A DNA stretch of 64,000 bases from Flavobacterium sp. (GTDB lineage: Bacteria; Bacteroidota; Bacteroidia; Flavobacteriales; Flavobacteriaceae), in the NCBI RefSeq assembly GCF_039595935.1, contig NZ_JBCNKR010000006.1:2452001-2516000 (forward strand), given 5' to 3'. The position numbers and the translations under genes were made by a program. Under the pieces are notes generated by a model. It was given only the letters and a program-made list of their open reading frames with translations. It was not told the origin of the DNA and did no database searches. Shown here piece by piece: positions 8,218-16,628 of this stretch (position 1 is the stretch's first letter; every line of letters starts with the position of its first letter).

Positions 8218-8294
8218 GCTAGCGCAAGTGTCCTGCTCGTGAGGGTTCCAATTGGTTTTGAATTTCTTTTGTTCACAAACGAGACGCTCTCGCA
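8218..8294. repeat. GAGCG(T)TTCG hairpin repeat, copy 2
   Basis: Arms 8218-8243 and 8273-8294 are imperfectly complementary (AGCGCAAGTGTCCTGCTCGT vs the complement of ACGAGACGCTCTCGC) with loop sequence TTTTGTTCACAAAC shared with copy 1. Confidence 0.8.
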
Positions 8295-8384
8295 GGGGGA
8301 TATTTTTTTTAGATTATGTACAAATTTTACAAGTACAAAACTATCTTTAAATTTAGCCTAATGTCCCAATCTCGTGTAACGGCT

Positions 8385-9104
8385 GTTAGCAGAGGTTTTT
8401 ATTCGCGAAACTTATATTTGTAATTATCTTTTAAAATTTTTTGTTCAGTTTCGGTTATTCTCATAAAAGCAATATTTTGGCCGTATCCATGTTCACTTTC
8501 GCCAAGACATTCAACAATTCTCGTTTTCTTTGCCTTTATTTTTTCTTGACAAATTTCAAATACTTTTGAGTCTAACCAATCGTCAGAATATTTAGGATTA
8601 AACCTTATAATTTCATTTTCCAGTTTAAATTCTATTGTAATTGGTCCAGTAGGGCTTTGCCATTTTTCAGTAATATCTTGAGGTTTGAAGGAACCATTTG
8701 ATAGATTTGAAAACATTTTGATTACGTTTATATAAGCATTGTTTTCAGCGCTAACATCGGCTTCTAAATCTAAATAAATCATTTTACGTTCATCAAGACA
8801 AGCTAAGTCAAATTCGTCTAATTCCATTCCTGGATCGTATTTTTTCTCAAATATTTTGGAGTAGTGGTCGATTCGATTTGAGTGTAATTGTTCAAATACT
8901 TCTTTATCATTAAGTTTCTTTAAATCTTCAAAAAAACCGCATTTTCTTAAAATGGAAATATCTTGAAGAACATTTTCTTTAGAAATCTTTTTTTCAGGAA
9001 TCATATTTTTATTTTTTCTCGGATTATCACAAGAGATAAAAATTATTAAAAACAATATTATGTATTTCATTTTTTCTACGATTTTTCTCAAAATCTCTGC
9101 TAAC
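8385..9104. repeat. 10-bp inverted repeat exactly flanking one gene
   Basis: GTTAGCAGAG at 8385-8394 and its complement CTCTGCTAAC at 9095-9104 bracket the lipoprotein gene with 4 bp on the 3' side and about 25 bp on the 5' side. Read on the minus strand the order is GTTAGCAGAG-gene-CTCTGCTAAC, resembling the outer core sites of an integron cassette, though the core does not fit the GTTRRRY consensus exactly. Confidence 0.5.
8399..9070 (-). CDS. Putative lipoprotein, unrecognised
   Basis: A 223-residue protein starting MKYIILFLIIFISCDNPR, a lipoprotein signal with Cys near residue 14. I choose this start over an in-frame ATG 17 codons upstream because it gives a proper signal peptide. The mature part is charged (FEDLKKLNDKEVFEQL, DEFDLACLDERKMIYLDLEAD) and contains GPITIEFKLENEIIRFNPKY; no known domain is recognised. 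Flanked by a 10-bp inverted repeat, suggesting a mobile cassette-like origin. Confidence 0.7.
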   Translation of the reverse strand: MKYIILFLIIFISCDNPRKNKNMIPEKKISKENVLQDISILRKCGFFEDLKKLNDKEVFEQLHSNRIDHYSKIFEKKYDPGMELDEFDLACLDERKMIYLDLEADVSAENNAYINVIKMFSNLSNGSFKPQDITEKWQSPTGPITIEFKLENEIIRFNPKYSDDWLDSKVFEICQEKIKAKKTRIVECLGESEHGYGQNIAFMRITETEQKILKDNYKYKFRE

Positions 9105-9274
9105 TTATATATGCGAAACAAACCTTCGCATGTACACTTAAATTAGGGTAGATAATCGAAGGTTTAATTCGTTTTTCTATACTTTCAAATATATGTTTTT
9201 TTCTTAAGAGATTTTTAAACTTAATAGAAGTAATAAATCTAAAAAATATTAATTTATATTAATTAACTAAAAAA

Positions 9275-9300
9275 AACGACTGAAATTTATTTCAGTCGTT
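9275..9300 (-). terminator. Terminator of the thr operon
   Basis: Stem AACGACTGAAAT / ATTTCAGTCGTT followed on the minus strand by a run of T (A-run at 9269-9275). It lies 24 bp after the thrC stop. Confidence 0.88.
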
Positions 9301-9323
9301 TAGTATATCAAAATATAAAGATA

Positions 9324-10613
9324 TTACCCTAAGAAAGCCTTCAACTCCTCATAACTCCCAATCTTCATACTAACTTTCTCCTCATTAATAACACTCTTAA
9401 TTTGAGCAGGAATAGGAAGCGTAATTCCCAAAGCAGGCTCAACAACATCTAAGAATTTAATAGGATGCGCTGTTTCTAAGAAAATACCAATGGCGTTAGG
9501 GTGTTTCTCTAGTTCTTTTTTCAAACCTAAATAACCAACAGCGCCGTGCGGTTCTGCGATATAACCGTCTGCGTTATAAATATTTTTTAGAGCAACTAAT
9601 GTTTCTTCGTCAGTATAACTATAAGAAGAAAAGTCTTTTTCGAAAGCTTTTAAGTCGTTGTTGTACAATTCCTGAATCCTGATAAAGTTGCTTGGGTTTC
9701 CAACGTCCATGGCGTTAGAGATTGTGGCTTTAGAAGGTTTCGGGTCATATTTTCCGTTTTCTAAGAATCTTGGCACCGTATCGTTTACGTTGGTAGAAGC
9801 AACGAAATGTTCAATTGGCAAACCTAATTTCTTTGCCATAATTCCGGCGCAGATGTTTCCGAAATTTCCGCTTGGGCAAGAGAAAACCAAAGGTTTGTTT
9901 TGGCTTTTCAAGGCTTTGTAAGCAAAGAAGAAATAAAACATTTGTGGTAACCAGCGCGCAATATTAATAGAATTTGCAGAAGTCAGATTTTTATGCGCCA
10001 AAGTTTCATCTAAAAACGCTTTTTTCACCATATCCTGACAATCGTCAAAAACACCGTCAACTTCTAGTGCTTTAATGTTTTGCCCTAAAGTTGTCAATTG
10101 TTTTTCCTGAATATCGCTCACTTTTCCTGACGGATATAAAATAACAACATCAACGCCGTCAACGCCTAAAAATCCGCTGGCAACAGCACCGCCTGTATCT
10201 CCAGAAGTCGCTACTAAAACGGTGTTTTTAGCGTCTTTTTTGTCTTTATTGAAATAACCCAAACAACGCGACATAAAACGTGCTCCAACGTCTTTAAACG
10301 CCATTGTTGGACCGTGAAATAATTCTAACGAATAGATTCCGTTTTCGACTTTCACAACAGGAAAATCAAAAACTAAAGTTTCGGCAATGATTTCTTTTAG
10401 TTTTTCTGCCGGGATTTCGTCGCCAACAAATTGTTTTATGGCTTCAAAGGCAATTTCTTCGTGGCTTAAGCTTTCGATTTTATCAAAAAAAGAAGGATCA
10501 AGCGGTGTGATGCTTTCTGGGAAATATAATCCTTTGTCAGTTGCTAATCCTTGTATAACAGCTTCCTGAAAAGAAACTTTTGGGGCATTATGGTTTAAAC
10601 TGTAATATTTCAT
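9324..10613 (-). CDS. thrC: Threonine synthase
   Basis: A 429-residue PLP enzyme converting O-phosphohomoserine to threonine, last step of the pathway. HGPTMAFKDVGARF contains the PLP-lysine (AFKD), TSGDTGGAVASGFLG and SCPSGNFGNICAG are phosphate/cofactor-binding loops, and FLETAHPIKF is near the C-terminus. Length is normal. Third gene of the operon thrA-thrB-thrC. The 291-bp gap before it contains a palindromic element and TCTAAAA repeats, so co-transcription with thrB is likely but not certain. Confidence 0.96.
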   Translation of the reverse strand: MKYYSLNHNAPKVSFQEAVIQGLATDKGLYFPESITPLDPSFFDKIESLSHEEIAFEAIKQFVGDEIPAEKLKEIIAETLVFDFPVVKVENGIYSLELFHGPTMAFKDVGARFMSRCLGYFNKDKKDAKNTVLVATSGDTGGAVASGFLGVDGVDVVILYPSGKVSDIQEKQLTTLGQNIKALEVDGVFDDCQDMVKKAFLDETLAHKNLTSANSINIARWLPQMFYFFFAYKALKSQNKPLVFSCPSGNFGNICAGIMAKKLGLPIEHFVASTNVNDTVPRFLENGKYDPKPSKATISNAMDVGNPSNFIRIQELYNNDLKAFEKDFSSYSYTDEETLVALKNIYNADGYIAEPHGAVGYLGLKKELEKHPNAIGIFLETAHPIKFLDVVEPALGITLPIPAQIKSVINEEKVSMKIGSYEELKAFLG

Positions 10614-10620
10614 TGTGATA

Positions 10621-10654
10621 TTTTAGATTTTAGACTTTAGATTTTAGATTTTTT
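10621..10654. repeat. Tandem TTTTAGA repeats directly upstream of thrC
   Basis: Four imperfect copies of TTTAGATTTTAGA-type units begin 7 bp before the thrC start codon. Same family as 966-1012 and 47176-47203. Confidence 0.6.
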
Positions 10655-10710
10655 GAAATGTCAATTTCAAACTTTTAAATTCTAAGTTTCAATAATAATT
10701 ATTCCGTTTT

Positions 10711-10815
10711 CTTGTCATTTCGACGGAGGAGAAATCTGCGCAAGAAGCTCGACAAAGATTTGACTCTCATTGCGGAGTTACTTGCGCAGATTTCTCCTCC
10801 GTCGAAATGACAAAC
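10711..10815. repeat. TTTCGACGGAGGAGAAATCT inverted-repeat element, copy B
   Basis: Arms 10711-10745 and 10780-10815 are near-perfect complements. The loop is the reverse complement of the loop in the IS-interrupted copy at 5482-5580, so the two elements lie in opposite orientation. It is followed at about 10839 by a half-copy of the CTTCGACTTCGCTCAG family. Confidence 0.88.
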
Positions 10816-10904
10816 TGAATGTGTTTTACTTTGCGTGGGCTTCGACTTCGCTCAGCCTGACAAAACTTTGTCTTAATGCTTTTTTATTTAATACATTTCA
10901 CTTT

Positions 10905-11825
10905 TTACAAAATCCTAACTCCATCAGGGTTGATTTTCGAGACGTGAATTTCATACGGTAAATTCATTTTTTCGTAAACGTCGCTCATGGCTTTTGCGAT
11001 TTTTTCAGCGGTTTCTTTTCCTCTGCTTAAGGCGAAAATTGATGGACCAGAACCTGAAATTCCAGATCCTAAAGCGCCATTTTCGTAAGCGGTTTGTTTG
11101 ATTTGATCGAATCCCGGAATTAAAACACTTCTTAAAGGCTCCACGATTTCATCATGAAGCGATCTTCCGATTAATTCGTAATCTTTAGTGTAAAGACCTG
11201 CAACCAATCCGCCTACATTTCCCCATTGCATAATGGCACTTTTTAGGGAAACATTTTGTTTTAAAACCGAACGTGCGTCAGAAGTTTTTAATTCAATTTG
11301 CGGGTGAACAACCGTTGCGTACAATTCCTCTGGACTGTCAATTCTTATAATATCTAAAGGCGCATAACTTCTTACCAAAGTAAATCCTCCTAAAAGGGCA
11401 GGGGCAACGTTGTCAGCATGCGCATTTCCGCTGGCTAATTTCTCACCCTGCATCGCAAACTGAACTAAATCTTTACGAGAATAAGGTCTTCCTAATAATT
11501 CATTAATTCCGAAAACCGCTCCGGCAGAACTTGCAGCACTGCTTCCGATTCCGCTTCCAGCTTTTATGTTTTTATAAATTTCGATTTCAAATCCGAAGTC
11601 CAATTCGTCTAAAGTTTCCAACATGGCCAAAGCTGCAACTCCAGAAACGTTTTTCTCGGTTTCCAAAGGCAAATCGGCACCGACAATTTTAGTAATTCGA
11701 ACTCCTTTTTGATCGACTTTTCGAACAATCATTTCGTCGCCCGCATTGTCTAAGCAAAGTCCCAATACGTCAAATCCGCATGAGAGGTTGGCGATAGTTG
11801 CCGGGCAAAAAAGTTTAATTTCCAT
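10905..11825 (-). CDS. thrB: Homoserine kinase
   Basis: A 306-residue GHMP-family kinase phosphorylating homoserine. The N-terminus ATIANLSCGFDVLG, the ATP-binding GSGIGSSAASSAGAVFG and the C-terminal GALGSGISGSGPSIFAL are the three GHMP motifs. Middle gene of the thr operon, 149 bp after thrA, with a palindromic repeat in the gap. Cytoplasmic. Confidence 0.96.
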   Translation of the reverse strand: MEIKLFCPATIANLSCGFDVLGLCLDNAGDEMIVRKVDQKGVRITKIVGADLPLETEKNVSGVAALAMLETLDELDFGFEIEIYKNIKAGSGIGSSAASSAGAVFGINELLGRPYSRKDLVQFAMQGEKLASGNAHADNVAPALLGGFTLVRSYAPLDIIRIDSPEELYATVVHPQIELKTSDARSVLKQNVSLKSAIMQWGNVGGLVAGLYTKDYELIGRSLHDEIVEPLRSVLIPGFDQIKQTAYENGALGSGISGSGPSIFALSRGKETAEKIAKAMSDVYEKMNLPYEIHVSKINPDGVRIL

Positions 11826-11829
11826 TTTT

Positions 11830-11975
11830 AAGGTTCTGAGGTTCTAAGATGCTAAGATTCTAAGGTTTCTTTTGCAACTTTTTTATTTTTAAGGGTTTAA
11901 GGTTTTGAGGATCTAAGAGGCTAAGATTAGTTGAGAAAAACTCAGAACCTTAGCATCTTAGAACCTTAGCACCTT
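11830..11975. repeat. GGTTCTAAGATGCTAAG inverted repeat between thrA and thrB
   Basis: Left arm 11830-11860 (AAGGTTCTGAGGTTCTAAG...) is complementary to 11941-11975 (CTCAGAACCTTAGCATCTTA...). Additional units lie between them. Related units occur at 46447-46480 and 57690-57744. Confidence 0.8.
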
Positions 11976-14422
11976 TATATATTTCCTATGCGGATTACAT
12001 CTGCAAATATTCCTGAAGCGGTAACCGCGGCTCCGGCTCCGGCGCCTTTGATCAATAAAGGCTGATCTACGTAACGATCTGTATAGAAAAGCACGATATT
12101 ATCTTTTCCTTCTAAATTGTAGAAAGGATGATCTTTTGGAATGAATTGCAGACCTACGCTTGCTTTTCCGTTTTCGAATTGCGCAACGTATTTCAATCTT
12201 GAATCTTTGGCTAAAGCTTCTTTGTAAATGTTCTCGAAATGAGATGCATGTTTAATTAACGATGCAAAGAAATCGTCATTGTTTGTTGTTGCTAAACATT
12301 CTGCTGGAAGGAACGATTCGTTTGCAATGGCGTCAATGTCCATTTCGTAACCGCTTTCGCGAATTAGGATTAAGATTTTACGAGCAACATCGATACCGCT
12401 TAAGTCGATTTTTGGATCTGGTTCTGTGAAACCTTGAACTCCCGCTTCTTTAACCACATCGTGGAAAGAATTATTCTCATCAAAATTGTTGAAAATAAAG
12501 TTCAAACTTCCCGATAAAACCGCTTGAATTTTATGCACTTTATCTCCAGAAGCAATCAAGTTCTTTACCGTATCAATAATTGGCAATCCCGCACCAACAT
12601 TCGTTTCAAACAAAAACGGAGCATTGTATTGACGTGATAAGCTTTTTAGTTTTTTATAATTGTCGTAAGCAGATGAACATGCAATTTTGTTGCAAGTTAC
12701 AACCGCAATACTCTCTTTTAAGAATTTCTCGTATAGGTCAGAAACGCCTGCATTTGCCGTAATATCAACAAAAATGCTGTTTCTTAAATTCAGTTCTTTT
12801 GCGCGAGCTATGAATTCTGTCGGAATTGCTTCTTCGCCTTTATCTAAAGTCGCTTGCCAATCTTTTAACGAAATTCCGTCTTCATCAAATACCATTTTTC
12901 TTGAGTTTGATAAAGCGATTACACGAACATTAATTTTTAAAACATCTTTTAAGAATTTCTTTTGATTGTGGATTTGTTCGATGAATTTCTCACCCACATT
13001 TCCAACTCCCATAACAAATAAATTCAGCTGTTTTGTGTTTTCTTCAAAGAAGTTTTCGTGTAAAGTATTCAGTGCTTTTTTGACGTCTCTTTCATTAATT
13101 ACAGTCGAAATATTTCTTTCAGAAGCACCTTGCGCAATGGCACGAATGTTTACGTTGTTTTTTCCTAAAGTGCTGAACATTCTTCCGCTCAAACCTTGGT
13201 GATTTTTCATGTTTTCACCAACCAAAGCAATAATGCAAAGGTCTTTTTCTACATAACAAGGATCGATTTTGTTTTGTGCAATTTCGATTTCAAAAGCTCT
13301 ATTAATGGCAGCCTCAGCATTGTCTGCATCAGAATTTAGAATTCCGATACAAATAGAGTGTTCAGAAGAAGCCTGAGTAATAAAAATAACGTTGATTTTT
13401 TCCTGAGACAAAACTTCAAACAAACGTCTTGATGAGCCCGCAACACCAATCATTCCCGGTCCTTCAAGAGTCAAAAGCGAAATATTATCAATATGGCTGA
13501 TTCCTTTTACAACTGTATCTTTTGATAAAACAACGTCAGAAATTAAAGTTCCTTCGGCTTCCGGTTCAAAAGTATTTTTGATTAAAATTGGAATATTTTT
13601 TCTTAAAACTGGCTGAATTGTTGGCGGATACAAAACTTTAGCACCAAAATGCGATAATTCCATCGCTTCCTGATATGAAATGTTTGCAATTGGCTGTGCT
13701 TGTTTTACGATTTTAGGATTTGCAGTAAACATTCCGTTTACGTCAGTCCAGATTTCCAGTTGTTCTGCATCGATAGCTCCGGCGATAATTGCTGCAGTAT
13801 AATCAGATCCACCGCGTCCTAAAGTAGAAGTAATTCCATCTAAAGTTTGTGCAATAAACCCAGGAAGAATATTGATTTTTGCATCATTCGAAGCAAAATA
13901 TTCCTGAATTAATTTATTTGAAATTTCAAAGTTAACAGCCGCTTTTCCGAAATCTGCGTTTGTTTTAATTAATTCTCGACTGTCTTTGTAAACAGCATCT
14001 TTTTCAGTTTGTTGAAAAGCCTGTGCGATAATATAGGAAGAAAGTAATTCTCCAAAACTTAAAATAGTATCGGCAGTTCTTGGAGATAATTCTCCTAAAA
14101 GGAAACAACCGTCTAATAAAGTTTCTAAATGATTAATGATTCTTTTTACATGACTTAACAAACTGCTTTGTTCGCTTACCGGAATCAATTCTTTAAGTGT
14201 GTCAAGATGTTTTTTCTCGATTTCGGCAACGATGTCTCTAAAGCCTTCGTCGTTTGCTGCCGCTTTTGCCGCTGCTGATTGCAATAAATCTGTTACTTTA
14301 CTAAGTGCAGAAACTACAACTACTACTTTATCCTGCTTGGCTTTTTGGTTAACAATTTCGAGAACGAGTTTTATATTTTGAGCATTGGCAACCGAAGTTC
14401 CGCCAAATTTTAATACTTTCAT
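11975..14422 (-). CDS. thrA: Bifunctional aspartate kinase / homoserine dehydrogenase I
   Basis: An 815-residue fusion. Residues 1-~290 are the aspartokinase (KFGGTSVANAQN, TLGRGGSDYTAA), ~310-460 two ACT regulatory domains (e.g. SLLTLEGPGMIGVAGSSRRL, NVNIRAIAQGASERNIS), and ~465-815 homoserine dehydrogenase (FVMGVGNVGEKFIEQ for NAD(P) binding, VTCNKIA, EPDPKIDLSGIDVARK, KGAGAGAAVTASG). It performs the first and third steps from aspartate to homoserine and is expected to be feedback-inhibited by threonine. Preceded by a 185-bp stretch and the Thr-rich leader peptide. Confidence 0.97.
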   Translation of the reverse strand: MKVLKFGGTSVANAQNIKLVLEIVNQKAKQDKVVVVVSALSKVTDLLQSAAAKAAANDEGFRDIVAEIEKKHLDTLKELIPVSEQSSLLSHVKRIINHLETLLDGCFLLGELSPRTADTILSFGELLSSYIIAQAFQQTEKDAVYKDSRELIKTNADFGKAAVNFEISNKLIQEYFASNDAKINILPGFIAQTLDGITSTLGRGGSDYTAAIIAGAIDAEQLEIWTDVNGMFTANPKIVKQAQPIANISYQEAMELSHFGAKVLYPPTIQPVLRKNIPILIKNTFEPEAEGTLISDVVLSKDTVVKGISHIDNISLLTLEGPGMIGVAGSSRRLFEVLSQEKINVIFITQASSEHSICIGILNSDADNAEAAINRAFEIEIAQNKIDPCYVEKDLCIIALVGENMKNHQGLSGRMFSTLGKNNVNIRAIAQGASERNISTVINERDVKKALNTLHENFFEENTKQLNLFVMGVGNVGEKFIEQIHNQKKFLKDVLKINVRVIALSNSRKMVFDEDGISLKDWQATLDKGEEAIPTEFIARAKELNLRNSIFVDITANAGVSDLYEKFLKESIAVVTCNKIACSSAYDNYKKLKSLSRQYNAPFLFETNVGAGLPIIDTVKNLIASGDKVHKIQAVLSGSLNFIFNNFDENNSFHDVVKEAGVQGFTEPDPKIDLSGIDVARKILILIRESGYEMDIDAIANESFLPAECLATTNNDDFFASLIKHASHFENIYKEALAKDSRLKYVAQFENGKASVGLQFIPKDHPFYNLEGKDNIVLFYTDRYVDQPLLIKGAGAGAAVTASGIFADVIRIGNI

Positions 14423-14602
14423 TTTTGTGATATTTTTTAATAAGGTGCAAAGATTTTGAGTAACTAAGGTTCAAAGGTTATAAACTGTGAACTGAAACTG
14501 AAAACTGCGACTTTTTTTCTTTGTAAATGTTTTTCATGTATCCATTACCTTTCTTCTTTTACGAAAAAAGTACAGACAAACCGGATTATATGTAAAAATG
14601 TA

Positions 14603-14617
14603 TACCCCTAAGGGGTA
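14603..14617 (-). promoter_or_regulatory. Attenuator hairpin overlapping the leader peptide stop
   Basis: TACCCCTTAGGGGTA is a perfect palindrome with 7-bp arms spanning the last Thr codon, the Pro codon and the stop. On the transcript it is followed by a short T-run (ATTTTT), like a weak terminator. I cannot tell from sequence which alternative pairings occur. Confidence 0.65.
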
Positions 14618-14712
14618 GTAGTTGTTGTAGTAGAAATTGTGGTAACAGCAATTGCAACTCCTGTTTGAGTTGTAATAATTGTAGATTGATATTTTATACT
14701 GTTACTTTTCAT
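14608..14712 (-). CDS. thrL: Thr operon leader peptide (34 aa, Thr/Ile-rich)
   Basis: A short frame ATG 14712 to TAG 14608 encodes 34 residues with 12 threonines, six in a row near the end (ISTTTTTTP), and five isoleucines. This composition, directly upstream of thrA in the same direction, is the hallmark of a transcription-attenuation leader: low charged tRNA-Thr would stall the ribosome. It is preceded closely by a -7 box. No homology claim with enterobacterial thrL is made beyond the composition. Confidence 0.88.
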   Translation of the reverse strand: MKSNSIKYQSTIITTQTGVAIAVTTISTTTTTTP

Positions 14713-14723
14713 TTTTGATTTTT

Positions 14724-14731
14724 CAAAAGTA
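14724..14731 (-). promoter_or_regulatory. Promoter -7 box of the thr operon
   Basis: TACTTTTG matches the Bacteroidota consensus TAnnTTTG, 11 nt before the leader start codon. A good -33 element at normal spacing is not evident. Confidence 0.55.
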
Positions 14732-15065
14732 CAGATTTTTATAAAAGTTAAAAACTCAAAAAGCCTTTTTACGAATATTTTAATAATTCAAATCCTTACA
14801 TTTTAATATTGAGCATTTGTTAAAATTAAATATGTTAAGTTGCTGTTTTGATATATTTCAGCTGATTTAAAATTGAATTTTGTGAGAGCAAAGGTTTGAT
14901 TTTTAAGGGAAATATAATTGAAAACTACCTGAACTTTCTGTATTAAACGATTGAGAAATAAATAAAAGTCAAGAATTGCAGTTATCTGAATTTTAATTAT
15001 TGTGATAAAATGTTGCTTTTTAATATTGATTTGTTGAATTTTGACACCTTAAATTTAAAAATATC
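14732..15065. other. Divergent intergenic region, no gene
   Basis: AT-rich sequence between the thr promoter and the histidine ammonia-lyase gene. I see no repeat family member, RNA gene or clear promoter box for the rightward gene. Confidence 0.5.
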
Positions 15066-16580
15066 ATGAGGGATATCCATTATATTAGTACTGAAACTAT
15101 AACTTTAGAAACGCTGCACGAAATTATAGCAAATGATAAAAAGCTTGAATTGTCTGAGGAAGCGAAAGTAAATGTTCAAAAATGCCGTGATTATTTAGAT
15201 AAAAAAATGGAGTCGCATACAGCTCCTATTTACGGTATTAATACAGGTTTCGGGTCACTTTATAGTGTTAAAATCTCAAACGAGAATTTATCTAAACTTC
15301 AGGAAAACTTAGTAAAATCTCACGCCTGCGGAACAGGGGAGGAAGTTCCTGCTGAGATTGTAAAAATGATGCTTTTGCTTAAAATACAGTCTTTAAGTTA
15401 TGGACACTCTGGGGTTCAGTTAAAAACTTTAGAGCGTTTGGTAGATTTTTACAATAATGATATTCTTCCTATTATTTATACACAAGGTTCACTTGGAGCT
15501 TCTGGAGATTTAGCTCCTTTGGCACATCTATCTTTACCTTTAATTGGAGAAGGAAAAGTGTTTTTTGAAGGAAAGAAAACAGATTCAGCAGAAGTTTTAA
15601 AACATTTTAACTGGGAACCAATTGTTTTGCAGTCAAAAGAAGGTTTAGCTCTGTTGAACGGAACTCAATTTATGAGTGCTTACGGAGCTCATATTTTAAT
15701 AAAAGCTTATAAATATTCATACTTGGCAGATTTAATCGGAACTATTTCTTTGGAAGGTTTTGATGGAAGAATCGAACCATTTAATGAATTGATACATTAT
15801 ATACGTCCGCACAAAGGGCAAATTGTAACTGCACAAAGAATTACTGAATTCTTAGAAGGAAGCGAAATTATCGCTCAGGAAAAGAAACATGTTCAGGATC
15901 CTTATTCTTTCCGTTGTATGCCGCAGGTTCACGGCGCTTCAAAAGATGCGATTGATTATGTTCGGAAAGTATTCAAAACTGAAATCAATTCGGTAACCGA
16001 TAATCCTAATATATTTATAGAAGCCGATCAGATTATTTCAGGAGGAAATTTCCACGGACAGCCTTTAGCGTTGGCGTTGGATTTTATGGCAATTGCTTTG
16101 GCAGAATTAGGAAGTATTTCAGAAAGAAGAACCTATCAGTTAATTTCTGGTTTACGAAATCTTCCGGCATTTTTGGTTGATAATCCGGGGTTAAATTCAG
16201 GATTTATGATTCCGCAGTATACGGCGGCAAGTATAGCAAGTCAGAACAAACAATTGGCAACTCCGGCAAGTATCGATAGTATTGTTTCGAGTAACGGGCA
16301 GGAAGATCACGTAAGCATGGGAGCAAACGGAGCGACAAAAGCCTTACGAATTTTAGATAATTTAGAACGTATTTTAGCTATTGAATTATTGAATGCATCT
16401 CAGGCAATTGCGTACAGAGAGCCTTTAAAATCAAGTGATTTTATCGAAATGTTCCTAAGCAGTTACAGAGAAGTAGTGCCCTTGGTAAAAGAAGACAGAA
16501 TCTTACATAACGACATAGAAAACACAGTTTTATTCCTTGATAGTTTTCAAATAGAAAACGATTTGTTAACAATGGCTTAA
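15066..16580 (+). CDS. hutH: Histidine ammonia-lyase
   Basis: A 504-residue MIO-type aromatic amino acid ammonia-lyase. GSLGASGDLAPLAHLSLPL holds the Ala-Ser-Gly triad that forms the MIO cofactor; YGINTGFGSL carries the catalytic Tyr. In the substrate-selectivity loop (ENLVKSHACGTG) the residues are Ser-His as in histidine lyases, not His-Leu or Phe-Leu as in tyrosine or phenylalanine lyases. It would deaminate histidine to urocanate. No other hut genes lie next to it, so the assignment rests on these motifs. Confidence 0.88.
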   Translation: MRDIHYISTETITLETLHEIIANDKKLELSEEAKVNVQKCRDYLDKKMESHTAPIYGINTGFGSLYSVKISNENLSKLQENLVKSHACGTGEEVPAEIVKMMLLLKIQSLSYGHSGVQLKTLERLVDFYNNDILPIIYTQGSLGASGDLAPLAHLSLPLIGEGKVFFEGKKTDSAEVLKHFNWEPIVLQSKEGLALLNGTQFMSAYGAHILIKAYKYSYLADLIGTISLEGFDGRIEPFNELIHYIRPHKGQIVTAQRITEFLEGSEIIAQEKKHVQDPYSFRCMPQVHGASKDAIDYVRKVFKTEINSVTDNPNIFIEADQIISGGNFHGQPLALALDFMAIALAELGSISERRTYQLISGLRNLPAFLVDNPGLNSGFMIPQYTAASIASQNKQLATPASIDSIVSSNGQEDHVSMGANGATKALRILDNLERILAIELLNASQAIAYREPLKSSDFIEMFLSSYREVVPLVKEDRILHNDIENTVLFLDSFQIENDLLTMA

Positions 16581-16601
16581 CATTGTAAAATATTAATGAA
16601 G

Positions 16602-16609
16602 TAATTTTG
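16602..16609 (+). promoter_or_regulatory. Promoter -7 box of the DUF47-pit operon
   Basis: TAATTTTG matches TAnnTTTG, 19 bp before the DUF47 start; a TTG 16 bp upstream (16583-16585) could serve as the -33 element. Confidence 0.6.
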
Positions 16610-16628
16610 CACTATCAAAAATATAAAA

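Noticed and set aside
3756..9070. A defence or genomic island around the IS element
   Set aside because: No integrase, tRNA site or recognisable defence genes; the IS alone explains the mobility signal.
5620..16580. A hut operon linking the HutD-like protein with histidine ammonia-lyase
   Set aside because: The genes are 9 kb apart on opposite strands with the thr operon between; no hutU, hutI or hutG.
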